DNA of 64,000 nucleotides from an uncultured Dysosmobacter sp. (lineage in GTDB: Bacteria; Bacillota; Clostridia; Oscillospirales; Oscillospiraceae). Each line of letters starts with the position of its first letter. Within the stretch, counting starts at the first letter, position 1. The stretch spans positions 16,275 to 80,274 of the forward strand of contig NZ_CANRMB010000013.1 in NCBI RefSeq assembly GCF_947631635.1, read 5' to 3'. The notes beneath the pieces are model-generated. The model made no database searches and had not been told where the DNA came from. It saw only the letters and a list, made by a program, of their open reading frames with translations. This document shows positions 9,442 to 19,220 of the stretch, one piece after another. The translations under genes and the position numbers were made by a program.

Positions 9442-9957
9442 ATGTTTGTATGTTTGCAAATAATAGAAAGCGAAGATGACCGTTCAAAATCCGAACAGCT
9501 ATTTGATAGATACGCTGGACTAATGTATTGTATCGCATCAAAATATTTGTCCAATGAACAGGACAGGGAGGATGCTGTCCAAACAGCTTTCGAGGCCATT
9601 ATTAGAAATATTTCGAAGCTCTCAGTTATAGATAGTCCGCAAACATACTCCTACATCGTTAATACCATTGAAAGTAAATCTATAGACGTGCTTCGCAGGC
9701 TTCATAAAATAGAAAAACAGACTATAGAAATGAATAGTAATTATCCTGGGGTTCAGGCAGAAGTAGAGATAGATGACGAACTTGCGACTGCACTTACAAG
9801 GCTTCCCTCTCATTATCGAGAAATCCTGTTGCTTCGGTATGACTGCGGTTATACGACCAAAGCGTTGTCGTCCATGTTAGGAATTACCCGCAGTAATGTT
9901 CAGAAACAAATATGGCGGGCAAAAGAGGCCCTAAGTAAACTACTCGGAGAGAGGTGA
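9442..9957 (+). CDS. ECF-type RNA polymerase sigma factor
   Basis: Region 2 (LFDRYAGLMYCIASKYLSNEQDREDAVQTAFE) and region 4 (LPSHYREILLLRYDCGYTTKALSSMLGITRSNVQKQIWRAKEAL). Confidence 0.9.
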   Translation: MFVCLQIIESEDDRSKSEQLFDRYAGLMYCIASKYLSNEQDREDAVQTAFEAIIRNISKLSVIDSPQTYSYIVNTIESKSIDVLRRLHKIEKQTIEMNSNYPGVQAEVEIDDELATALTRLPSHYREILLLRYDCGYTTKALSSMLGITRSNVQKQIWRAKEALSKLLGER

Positions 9958-10640
9958 GCATATTGAAATATATCAGCGATGAAGAACTGACACGGGCTGC
10001 GAAAAAAGTCGGTGAAGCTATTCGAAAATCTCTTCCGGATCCAGAAACATGCAGACATGAATTTTCTCCTGAATTTCAAAAGAAAATTGAAGTTTTAAAA
10101 GAACAGGGAAGACGGAAAGAGCAAAAAATAAAATATTTAAAGCGGGCCTGTATTGCTGCTACGATAGCCCTTTGTTGCACCGGAGTTATGCTCGCTGCTA
10201 ATCCGGATGCTAGAGCCGCGGTATCTTCCTGGATTCGGAGCATATATGAAAACGCGATTGTTTATCGATTTACCTCTGATTCTCAAGAGACTGTTCTTCC
10301 AGAGTATGAAGTTGGCTATATCCCAGATGGATATGAGGAAAACCAGGTTCTGGAAACCCATACTGGAAAGACAATAATTTTCTCCAATGGTCGCGATATG
10401 ATTTTTATTAACTGGTACTTACTTTCAGATAACATGAATGTAGAAGCTCGCGCAGTAGACGCCGAGCTGATTCCAGATAAAGTTAATGATCATGACGCCG
10501 AATGGATTGTCCCAAATGACAGTAGCCAGACTACGGACCTACTATGGACTGACGATCGTCGCGGAGTAGGCTTCATAGTGTCTGGTTATCTGGAAAGGGC
10601 AGAGCTGCTGAAAATTGCTGAATCTATCTCGTGCACTTAA
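9954..10640 (+). CDS. DUF4367-type membrane protein, likely anti-sigma factor
   Basis: Start overlaps ECF sigma stop; single TM (ACIAATIALCCTGVMLAANP); DUF4367-like C-terminus. Confidence 0.75.
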   Translation: MSILKYISDEELTRAAKKVGEAIRKSLPDPETCRHEFSPEFQKKIEVLKEQGRRKEQKIKYLKRACIAATIALCCTGVMLAANPDARAAVSSWIRSIYENAIVYRFTSDSQETVLPEYEVGYIPDGYEENQVLETHTGKTIIFSNGRDMIFINWYLLSDNMNVEARAVDAELIPDKVNDHDAEWIVPNDSSQTTDLLWTDDRRGVGFIVSGYLERAELLKIAESISCT

Positions 10641-10772
10641 AAATTTTGATAAAAGGTGTCCGTTTTGCTATCAAGCCATCGTTTTTAAAGATAGAAAAGA
10701 AAAGCGGCAAAACTACAAGTTTCTTTTCTGCCCCTGATCAGAGTCTAACAAACACGACGAGGAGGATGCTTT

Positions 10773-11108
10773 ATGAAAAAGAAAATGATTCCACTGCTGT
10801 TGCTTGTTGCAGTCATTTTGACTGTAACAGCATCTGCGCGCGTTCCCATTGTTCGTCCCGCCCTTTCTTTTACAGGCACGACAGCGAATTGTGAGGTAAC
10901 CGTTCAAAGCCCTGGCGATGATATTTCGGTCAATTTGGAGCTGTGGAGAGGGGCTACCCGTCTGAAGACTTGGTCGGACAGCGGAACAACCTTTGTTGTA
11001 ATCAATGAAACTTACCCGGTCCAAAAGGGAAGTACGTACACCCTCAAGGGGAGCTACACCCTTAATGGTACATCCTATTCAATACTATCTGTTTCTGGAA
11101 CGTGCTGA
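10773..11108 (+). CDS. Secreted small protein
   Basis: GAGGA RBS; signal peptide MKKKMIPLLLLVAVILTVTASA. Confidence 0.65.
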   Translation: MKKKMIPLLLLVAVILTVTASARVPIVRPALSFTGTTANCEVTVQSPGDDISVNLELWRGATRLKTWSDSGTTFVVINETYPVQKGSTYTLKGSYTLNGTSYSILSVSGTC

Positions 11109-11177
11109 ATCCAGTTTGGACGGTATGTTAACACCCTCCACACTTGGGTAGCGGGGGAGTAGCATCATTATCGAAAA

Positions 11178-11210
11178 AAGCACCTGACGAAAGTCAGGTG
11201 CTTTTCACAT
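11178..11210. terminator. Bidirectional terminator
   Basis: AAAAAAGCACCTGACGAAAGTCAGGTGCTTTT. Confidence 0.75.
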
Positions 11211-11268
11211 TGATGCTATTGAATTTCTGCGATTTGGTGGCATCTATCCCATCCCAGGAAAGGAAACC

Positions 11269-12610
11269 GGTAGTGTCAAGGAATTTTCGCAAAAAGGTTT
11301 GCAGGGCCTGGCATGAGAGAAGTCAGCCAGCAATGGAGGTGTCCTCAAAGGCCTCCAGGTGCTTCATGTTCATGTACTTCTTGTTGCCCCACTGGGTGCC
11401 GGCCACATGGCGCAGCCGGGCACAGACCAGCATGAGGGCGGAGTTGCCGTCCGGGAAACTGCCTACCACCCGAGTGCGGCGGCGGATCTCCCGGTTCAGC
11501 CGTTCAATGACGTTATTGGTACGGATGCGAGTCCAATGTTCACCGGGGAAATCGCAGTAAGTCAGCGTTTCCTCAATGCCATCCTCCACCTTCCTGGCCG
11601 CCTCTTTCAGCTTCATAGAGCGCAGTTGCTCCACCACGGCTTTGGCTTTCTCCCGGGCCGCTCTTTTGCTTTCCTGGGCGTGGATCGCCTTGAGCATCTT
11701 TGCCACCAGCTTCACTTTGGAACGAGGTGTGACCGAGAACACATTGCGGTAAAAGTGTACGGTACAGCGCTGGTACTTGGCTTCGGGGAATACTTCTCCC
11801 ACAGCCTCCAGCATACCAAGGCACTTGTCGCCAACCACCAGCTTGACCCCATCCAGGCCGCGGCCACGCAGCCACTGGAAGAAGCTGACCCAGCTGGCCT
11901 TGTCCTCCTTCATGCCCTCGGCGGCACCCAAAACCTCACGGTATCCGTCCTCATTCACCGCGATCGCCACCAAAATTGCTACATTTTCAAACTCTCCACC
12001 CCAGTTACGGCGCAGGTAGATCCCATCCACATAGACATACGGATAGCGTCCACCTTGCAGAGGGCGGTTCCGCCAGTCCTCAATGTGGACATACGCTTTC
12101 TTGTTCAGCTCACTGATGGTGGATGGAGATACTTTACTGCCCCAAAGCGCTTCTGTGATGTCCTCCACACGCCGGACGGATACACCTGCCAGGTACATCT
12201 CAATGAGGGCTTCTTCCACACTGCTCTCCCGCCGGCGATACCGCTCAATGATAGCGGTCTCAAAGGAGATCCCTTTGAGCTTGGGTACCTTGAGGGTAAC
12301 GTCCCCGGAAGTGGTGGTAAGGTTGCGGCTGTAGTGGCCGCTGCGATAACCCTGCCGCTGATCATTGCGCTCGTACCGGGCCGCCTGGGTCAGTTTCTCC
12401 GCTTCGGCCTCCAGCAGTTCGTTGAGGGTTTCCTCTACACTGCCCCGAACCAGTTCTTTGATTTGCCCCTTGATTACTTCCTCGTTCAGCTGTACAATCT
12501 TTTCGGACATGGTTTGCTGTCTCCCTTCAGAATGGTGTGTCGCGACTTCATTCTACCAGAGGGCTGCAAACCATGTCTCTTTATTTTTGCGAAACTTATT
12601 CTACCTTACC
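11269..12610 (-). mobile_element. IS256-family insertion sequence, about 1342 bp, flanked by 8-bp TSD AGGAAACC
   Basis: Left end GGTAGTGTCAAGGAATTTTCGCAAAAA and right end (revcomp) GGTAAGGTAGAATAAGTTTCGCAAAAA are imperfect TIRs; AGGAAACC at 11261-11268 and 12611-12618. Confidence 0.9.
11323..12510 (-). CDS. IS256-family transposase
   Basis: Mutator-type transposase motifs (YPYVYVDGIYLRRNWGG, VVGDKCLGMLEAVGEVFPEAKYQRCTVHFYRN, TNNVIERLNREIRRRTRVVGSFPDGNSALML). Confidence 0.95.
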   Translation of the reverse strand: MSEKIVQLNEEVIKGQIKELVRGSVEETLNELLEAEAEKLTQAARYERNDQRQGYRSGHYSRNLTTTSGDVTLKVPKLKGISFETAIIERYRRRESSVEEALIEMYLAGVSVRRVEDITEALWGSKVSPSTISELNKKAYVHIEDWRNRPLQGGRYPYVYVDGIYLRRNWGGEFENVAILVAIAVNEDGYREVLGAAEGMKEDKASWVSFFQWLRGRGLDGVKLVVGDKCLGMLEAVGEVFPEAKYQRCTVHFYRNVFSVTPRSKVKLVAKMLKAIHAQESKRAAREKAKAVVEQLRSMKLKEAARKVEDGIEETLTYCDFPGEHWTRIRTNNVIERLNREIRRRTRVVGSFPDGNSALMLVCARLRHVAGTQWGNKKYMNMKHLEAFEDTSIAG

Positions 12611-13557
12611 AGGAAACCAACCGGAGTTCTATCGACTACAAGCATATTAAACATCGCAGAATTACCATCATCAAGGTGAAGGCGCAATTCACCGTCGAAA
12701 TAACCGCCGCCTGCCCAGCTTTCCAATAGTTCCTCAGGAGAATTAGATGTCCAGACCGTACCAATGACATATACCTCCACCCCAATGTCGTTTCGATCAG
12801 CACATTCCTTCAGAGAAAGAAGTTCAACGACTACAGCCGAATATCCGCACTTGCTTTGCTCGTCAGCAATATATGCCTCACAGGTATCCCGATAAGCCAG
12901 AAGAGCATTTTCATCAATAGATATGCCCGTGTCATTGATGGAACGCACCATCCAATATAATGTGCTATCCTCTGCATAGAAAATTCCATCAGGAAGAGCT
13001 ACTGTTAGCGTCAGGCGATAATCGCCATTTGGGGATGCGGACAAGATTTTTATAAAAGCCAGCTTCAAGAAGCAGAATATGGTCATAGTCTATCTCGTCC
13101 TCTGGTGGCACATCCACTGATGTTTACTGGTTTTGGGGAAATAAAAAAATTTAAAAGAATTTGTCCGCATACAAATTTTACAGTCGTTTTATATTATAGA
13201 TACAGAAATGGGTGGCAAAAAAAGAGAATAGGGGAAGGACACACCACAACTCCAGTTTTGAGATGTGAACAGCCTCAAATTCTGAATGTTTCCTACTGGT
13301 AGATAGCGGTTAGCCCTTTTTGGTTTATTTTTCTTTCAAGCAAATTTTACCCAAAAAGAACTCCGCTTTCTACAATATATGGGTGATTTCTGGTTTCAGC
13401 CATGGCCGGAATCCCGTGCAATCACTATATTCCTGAGTTCTGCTCATGGCTGAATAGTTGAGAAGGGGGGAATGCATTTGTTCAAAAATCCATATTTTAC
13501 AAATTATGTAAGATATGGAGAATTCATTTGCTCAAAAATTTAGCAGGAGGTTAAAAA

Positions 13558-13959
13558 ATGAAAAGAATCGGAAAAGCGTTTTGTGCATTATTCTTAGCAT
13601 TGCTGGTTGTCGTTCCGACTTGTTTAGCAGCTAACCATTCTCATTCATACACCGTTGCCGGAACCGGTGGAGTTTGGAATGGCAAGGAAGAAGGGGTACT
13701 TTGGGTCTTGAATAAGGACGAGGCGGTCTTCACTGCGTCTATTACATCTTCTGAGACAAGGACTATTGGTGCTCAGTTGAGATACATTAGAGAGTATTTC
13801 CCTGATTCTACACTTGCCACGCTGTCTGTTACAGGGAAGAACGGTACATCAAACTCCTCGCAACCGTTTTATCCAAAAGATACGTCTGCAGGCCATTATG
13901 CGTATGTCATTTGTTCGGAAGGAAACGGCGCTCAGGGAAACGTTATCGTAAGCCAATAA
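13558..13959 (+). CDS. Secreted small protein upstream of ABC transporter genes
   Basis: AGGAGG RBS; signal peptide MKRIGKAFCALFLALLVVVPTCLAA. Confidence 0.7.
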   Translation: MKRIGKAFCALFLALLVVVPTCLAANHSHSYTVAGTGGVWNGKEEGVLWVLNKDEAVFTASITSSETRTIGAQLRYIREYFPDSTLATLSVTGKNGTSNSSQPFYPKDTSAGHYAYVICSEGNGAQGNVIVSQ

Positions 13960-13964
13960 TGGTT

Positions 13965-14003
13965 TTTATGCTATGGCGCCCTATTGGGGCGCCATAGCAT
14001 AAA
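13965..14003. terminator. Strong 16-bp perfect hairpin between secreted protein and ABC genes
   Basis: TTTATGCTATGGCGCC-CTATTGG-GGCGCCATAGCATAAA. Confidence 0.75.
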
Positions 14004-14034
14004 ACAATTTATAAATAATTCAAGAGGAATGCAC

Positions 14035-15642
14035 ATGAAATATTTATCAGTTTTTTATTCTAAGCATATTCTAAAAACGCCTTTTTTCTTATTGGCTTAT
14101 GGAATTATAGCTCTTATTTTCATGGCATTTAATTTAGCCCTTGACTATGGTGATATCGAGCATACAAACTATATTGTACGATTTGATTCACTGGCATACA
14201 TTGAGATTGTCCTTGTAGCAATTGTTTTCTGCATTGCTGCTTACTTTGCGCAAGAAAAAAATGGCTTAGAGCAAATGTGCTTGTACTCAAAAGCCCAAAT
14301 TGAAATAAATAAAATAGTGATGACAATCGTATGTTCTCTTTCTTTCTGCTTTATTCCTGCTCTTTTTATTATATTATCCGCGGCTATAGAACGCACGGAG
14401 TTGAAATTTACTGTGCTGTCCTTGGTATATGCCATAATACGTTGGGCCATCATAATTATTATCACAGAGACAACAGCATATGCTTTAGCTTCGATAATGA
14501 AAAGCAGGTCGGTTTACTTTTTCTGCATTCCCTGCACTGTGATATTTAGCTATCTAAATATCTATATTTTTCTGAGATTATTTGGAAAAAACGCAGAAAA
14601 AATATCGAATTTCTTTTCACTGCAAAAAACATTTATAAATGGCTTGGATATGGATTATCCAGGTCCTCGCATTGATTTATTTCTTATATCTAAAGTGTTA
14701 TGTGCCTGCGTGTTCTTATTTCTGATCATGTCTATCATGTGGTTTTTTCTATCGAATAAACACAGGCGAATTGCCGGACTAGCATTGATTGGATGTTTTG
14801 TTGGAGAAGTCATATCGGTTGCGTATTGGAACGCATTGTATCCAGAGTATTATTCATATGACCAAAAATTATATATAGCGGATTACGAAAAACAAAATTG
14901 GCAGGTGCTGTCATATGAAGGAAATATAAATTTGAGTGAAAATACCTCAATTCAATGTGAGATTGTGATTCATCCGACTGCAGGTAATTTGGATACCATT
15001 ACTTTTAGACTAGACGAACAATTCAAAAATGTGAATATCTCCATCGGAAATACTTCTTGTAGTTATACTAGGAATGGGGATTACATAACTATTCGAATTC
15101 CTTCTTCAGATATGGAATCGGTAATAGCGCTCAGATGCTCTTATTCTGGTAGAATTTCATATGTTAGTGATATTTCATCTGTGAATATTTATACTTCTTG
15201 GTTTTCGGCCGCTCTTCCTGTTAATTTTGCGTTTCTTCCCATACTTGATGGAGACTATAGCAAAAAGGACTATTCTCTTACAGTTATAGGATTGAATGAC
15301 ATAATTTCAAATTTAAATACAACAAGTGCCGCGCCACATAGTTACAATCTAAAGGGTAAGGCTCAGGCTTGCTGCATTTTTATGGGCTTCTTTGACAGAG
15401 AAATTAAAGATGGAATTGAACTATACCATGCAAGGTATAATAACCTTTCGGATTATTGGAATGAGTTAGAAATAGCAAGAGAAAGAAAATGCCTAAATCC
15501 CAATACATATAAGGTGTATGATCGTACAGACGAATTACCCGAGAAGGTTTTCGTAATCTATTATCTCTATGGTGTGCTGGGGGTTCCTGTTGTATTTGAT
15601 GATTGCGTCTTCTTGAATTATGGGTATCCATCTTCGAGGTGA
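14035..15642 (+). CDS. Multi-TM membrane protein with large extracytoplasmic region, ABC-permease-like
   Basis: RBS AAGAGGA; multiple TM helices in N-terminal half; adjacent to ABC ATPase gene. Confidence 0.7.
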   Translation: MKYLSVFYSKHILKTPFFLLAYGIIALIFMAFNLALDYGDIEHTNYIVRFDSLAYIEIVLVAIVFCIAAYFAQEKNGLEQMCLYSKAQIEINKIVMTIVCSLSFCFIPALFIILSAAIERTELKFTVLSLVYAIIRWAIIIIITETTAYALASIMKSRSVYFFCIPCTVIFSYLNIYIFLRLFGKNAEKISNFFSLQKTFINGLDMDYPGPRIDLFLISKVLCACVFLFLIMSIMWFFLSNKHRRIAGLALIGCFVGEVISVAYWNALYPEYYSYDQKLYIADYEKQNWQVLSYEGNINLSENTSIQCEIVIHPTAGNLDTITFRLDEQFKNVNISIGNTSCSYTRNGDYITIRIPSSDMESVIALRCSYSGRISYVSDISSVNIYTSWFSAALPVNFAFLPILDGDYSKKDYSLTVIGLNDIISNLNTTSAAPHSYNLKGKAQACCIFMGFFDREIKDGIELYHARYNNLSDYWNELEIARERKCLNPNTYKVYDRTDELPEKVFVIYYLYGVLGVPVVFDDCVFLNYGYPSSR

Positions 15643-15646
15643 AAAA

Positions 15647-16495
15647 ATGATAACTGTAAAAAATTTGAACTTTGCATATAAAAAGGGCAGACCTATATTG
15701 AGGGATTTATCATTCTCATTGAAACAAGGGTTTACTGTTCTTGTAGGAGAAAATGGCTCTGGAAAGTCAACCTTAATGAAAGCAATCACTACTTCCGAAT
15801 ATAGCAATGCCAAAATTCTATTAGATGGAGTACCACTATCTCATGTGGACATAAAAAAACACCTTGCCTATTTGCCTCAAGAGTTTGATGTATATCGTTC
15901 ACTCAAAGTCAACCAGTTACTTGCTTTTGTTGCGGAAGCAAAAGGCGTTTCAAAGCAGGATGTGAAGAAATGTGTTACCTTAGCGGCAAAAAAAGCCAAT
16001 ATTACTGAGTGCCTGAACAATAAAGTCAAACAATGCTCCATTGGAACGATACGTCGCATTGGAATTGCTACAGCCCTTTTGGGAGACCCTGAACTAATCA
16101 TACTTGATGAGCCTACGGCAGGGCTTGACCCGAAAGAGCGAGTACGATTTTACCATAATATTAAGGCGTGTTTCACAGGGAAAATTGTTCTTATCTCAAC
16201 ACACATTCTTGATGATATGGAAATCCTTGCAGATAACATTCTAATGCTTTCTAAGGGGAGGATTATTTTTGAGGGAGAATTTTTAAAATTTAAACATTCG
16301 CTCGATGGCAAGGTTTTCAGACTTTGCTCGCTACAACCCGAATGCAAAATCCTATCAACTGAACCTGATGGAACAAAAATTAAATATCATGTTTACTGCG
16401 AAGACTTATCTCTAAAAGCTACTGATGCAGAAGAAATCGAGCCAACCTTAGAAGATATTTGGGAATACTATCAAGGTGGGAGGGAAAATGGGTAA
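15647..16495 (+). CDS. ABC transporter ATP-binding protein
   Basis: Walker A GENGSGKST, Walker B LIILDEPTAGLDPKER. Confidence 0.93.
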   Translation: MITVKNLNFAYKKGRPILRDLSFSLKQGFTVLVGENGSGKSTLMKAITTSEYSNAKILLDGVPLSHVDIKKHLAYLPQEFDVYRSLKVNQLLAFVAEAKGVSKQDVKKCVTLAAKKANITECLNNKVKQCSIGTIRRIGIATALLGDPELIILDEPTAGLDPKERVRFYHNIKACFTGKIVLISTHILDDMEILADNILMLSKGRIIFEGEFLKFKHSLDGKVFRLCSLQPECKILSTEPDGTKIKYHVYCEDLSLKATDAEEIEPTLEDIWEYYQGGRENG

Positions 16496-17207
16496 ATGGA
16501 GAGTTTCGACTGACGCGAAGGAAATTGCAATTCCTTTCACACTTACAATAGTTTATTGCGTCTATGTGGCATGTTCAAAGGCACCTGCAATAATTACAAA
16601 CATCGGATATTTAGGCAACTCAATCTGTATCAGCACTGATATCTATTTTTATAGTCAGTTTATTTTAGGCTTCTTTATTACAGCCATTACTGCGAGACAA
16701 TTTTCGGAGTTACTAAAACCTTCTTCGTTTGAATTCTTAAAAACATTACCATTGTCGCTATTTCAGCTATGGATAAAACGAAAAGCGTGTTTGCTCGGCA
16801 TCATTTTGGCTATTACAATACCAATGGAGTTTCTGCTAGTGGTAAAGGTTAACCATGGGATAGTAGCCTACGGTAGTGCCTTTGCCATAGATGTAGTTAA
16901 TATAAGCCTACCGTGGCAAGCATCTGTAATTAGAATAATAATTTCAGCAAATTTCTTTATCGTTTTGACAGTATTTCTTTTAACGATTTTTAAAAACGAG
17001 ATAATTTCAAACTGTTTAATCTATGTGTATCTTTTGCTTGAAATGGGGCCTGTAGGTAGCTTTTGGGGAGAAAACTCCTTTTTTTATGGGTGCTTCTCTC
17101 CTTTCCCCTGTGCCGACTTTTTTCCATCAAATATCTCATGGATGCTGATTATTTCAGTGTCGATTGAACTGTACATAGTGCTTTGGATAAAACGTAATAC
17201 TAGATAA
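16488..17207 (+). CDS. ABC transporter membrane protein
   Basis: Overlaps ATPase stop; multiple hydrophobic helices. Confidence 0.7.
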   Translation: MGKWRVSTDAKEIAIPFTLTIVYCVYVACSKAPAIITNIGYLGNSICISTDIYFYSQFILGFFITAITARQFSELLKPSSFEFLKTLPLSLFQLWIKRKACLLGIILAITIPMEFLLVVKVNHGIVAYGSAFAIDVVNISLPWQASVIRIIISANFFIVLTVFLLTIFKNEIISNCLIYVYLLLEMGPVGSFWGENSFFYGCFSPFPCADFFPSNISWMLIISVSIELYIVLWIKRNTR

Positions 17208-17219
17208 AGTAGTTGGTAA

Positions 17220-17845
17220 GTGTGTCCAGCTCCCGAGTCACAAAATCCAAGCGGCAAGTATTTTGTCGCCCTCTGCTGTATCGATGTAGAAGTGGAACCT
17301 CTGCCCTCTACTGGGGCGGTGGTCGACCTGGACATGGGCCTCAAGTCATTTGCAATTACCTCCGCCGGTGTGGAATATCCAAACCACAAGCATCTGACAA
17401 AGGGCCAGAAGAAACTTATCCGTCTCCAGCGTTAGCTCTCCTGAAAATTAAAGGGCGCAACCGCAGAGGAAAAGCAAGGGTTAAGGTTGTCCGGTTGCAG
17501 AGCACGCTGCATAAACTGTCAACCCAGCTTGTTCGGTACTATGACCCAATCAGTATCGAGGGCTTGGCTCCTAAGCATATGGTTAAGAACCATAAACTTG
17601 CCAGGTCAATCTCAGATGCTTTTTGGAGGGAGTTCCGGCAGTAATTGGAGTATAAGGCGGCATGGTACGGAAAGAAGATGATCATGCTAAACCCTTTCTT
17701 CCCTTCCTCCCAGATTTGCCCCATCTGCGGCGCACAATGGCCCGGAACGAAAGACCTCGCAGTGATAGAGTGGGGCTGTCCTGTCTGTGGCACTGTCCAC
17801 AACCGAGCCACCAATGCCGCCAAGAACATCAATGCGGCGGTCTAG
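17220..17845 (+). pseudogene. Degenerate TnpB (IS200/IS605 OrfB) with truncated N-terminus, frameshift and stop
   Basis: Fragments in two frames: VVDLDMGLKSFAITSAGVEYPNHKHL..., KLSTQLVRYYDPISIEGLAPKHMVKNHKLARSISDAFWREFRQ* EYKAAWYGKKMIM..., zinc finger CPICGA...CPVCGTVHNRATNAAKNIN. Confidence 0.85.
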
Positions 17846-18055
17846 CAGCAACTTATAGCTGGATGTCTCCAGTGATTTTTTGACTCGGATCCTGAATGTT
17901 TTTGGATTAAGGGTTTTTCTCTGGACGGATTTTGGGTATATAGCTTTTTCAGCTCCTTAACACAAAAATTCTAGGAATGTTTGGAAAATGCCAGTATTAA
18001 AGAACCTTCTACTGCTGGAACTCTAAAGATTATTTGAAGATGGGGGCTGCAAACG

Positions 18056-18772
18056 ATGAGATACTTATCCCGAAATGACCTTGAGAAAATAGCAACCCAT
18101 GTTTTCAATGACTATAAGCTTTTACCTCAGTTTGCGGGCCAGCAAGTCTATCACGTTGACCCGGAAATCCTGGCCGGCGGGCTTTGTAGCCTCCATATCG
18201 ACCATTTCCATTTGTCAAAAGACAGACTGACCCTGGGAATGACTGCGTTTAAGGAGATCGGTGTTGAAGTCTTTGATGACAGTGGACAACCCCTCTTTTA
18301 CTATCTTGACGGGAGAACCCTTTTGATAGAAACAGACCTAAAGGATGATCCGGCTCAGTATGGAAGGTATCACTTTACTGTGGCGCACGAAACGGCGCAT
18401 CAGATTTTGGCTGATCTGCACCCAACTGATCGGGCGCTCCAAAACCGCGTTGTCCGTTACCGGGGCGACAGTCCGCAATTCCCCATCCATGATTGGAGCG
18501 AGTGGCAGGCCGACAATCTGGCATCTGCACTCTTACTCCCCCTTGAGATCGTACATGGGGCGCTTCACAGGTTTGACCTGGAACATGGCATCGGCATACT
18601 GAACAAGGTATATCGTCCAAAGGAATACAGGCGGTTCTGCGAAATGGCAGAGTTCCTCGGTGTTTCAAAACAGGCCATGGTTATCAGGCTGAAACGGCTC
18701 GGCCTGCTGAAAAAGGATTATTTGCAGAACCCCTATGCGCTGGCTGATGTTGAAAAGGAGGATGATGATTGA
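18056..18772 (+). CDS. ImmA/IrrE-type metallopeptidase domain protein
   Basis: HETAHQILAD zinc-binding motif and ...WSEWQADNLASALLLP. Confidence 0.85.
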   Translation: MRYLSRNDLEKIATHVFNDYKLLPQFAGQQVYHVDPEILAGGLCSLHIDHFHLSKDRLTLGMTAFKEIGVEVFDDSGQPLFYYLDGRTLLIETDLKDDPAQYGRYHFTVAHETAHQILADLHPTDRALQNRVVRYRGDSPQFPIHDWSEWQADNLASALLLPLEIVHGALHRFDLEHGIGILNKVYRPKEYRRFCEMAEFLGVSKQAMVIRLKRLGLLKKDYLQNPYALADVEKEDDD

Positions 18773-18945
18773 TGTCTCAATCTGTCAATATTGCCGTCAG
18801 GTGCCCGGAATGTGGCTGGCGCGTGATGGACAAGGTATCGCCCACCACGGGAAAAATTGAGATAAAATGCCCCCGCTGTCATAAGATCGTGGAGGTAGAT
18901 CTGGCTCTGCGCCGGAAAGTGCTGTATCGGCGCAAGGCCAGTTAG
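18772..18945 (+). CDS. 57-aa zinc-ribbon protein (Com-like), absent from the supplied ORF track
   Basis: ATGA overlap with upstream gene; MSQSVNIAVRCPECGWRVMDKVSPTTGKIEIKCPRCHKIVEVDLALRRKVLYRRKAS*. Confidence 0.7.
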   Translation: MSQSVNIAVRCPECGWRVMDKVSPTTGKIEIKCPRCHKIVEVDLALRRKVLYRRKAS

Positions 18946-19037
18946 CTTCAAATATCACAAAAGAGGAAGTGACAACAGAATAAGGTCTAAGAGTACCGAG
19001 CAACGGGTCATCGTGCCGTAAGGCTGATAGTCACCAA

Positions 19038-19096
19038 ATGGCCGGACATTAGGAATGCGAGAGGGCCCCCCTCTTATTCCTGATGCCCGGTCTTTT
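19038..19096 (+). terminator. Hairpin terminator downstream of zinc-ribbon gene
   Basis: GGCCGGACATTAGGAATGCGAGAGGG...CCTCTTATTCCTGATGCCCGGTC then TTTTTTT. Confidence 0.6.
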
Positions 19097-19220
19097 TTTG
19101 TTGCCGCTCCAGAAATGGAGTAGGGAATGAACCTGCTTGCTTGGCAGGCGGCGCTCTGCCGCTATCCGTGATCCCTTGGATTTTTGGCCCCAAAACCCAA
19201 AAATTCAAGGAGATCACACA

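Larger units (their letters stand above)
11194..13086 (-). pseudogene. Hypothetical protein gene interrupted near its 3' end by an IS256-family element
   Basis: N-terminal part 12611-13086; removing the IS and one TSD copy restores ...TPVGFL-SWDGIDATKSQNFNSINVKST*, stop at 11194-11196. Confidence 0.8.

Noticed and set aside
11359-12729. 456-aa plus ORF opposite the IS256 transposase
   Set aside because: Antisense shadow of transposase
13105-13302. 65-aa ORF
   Set aside because: No RBS, low complexity, no recognisable domain
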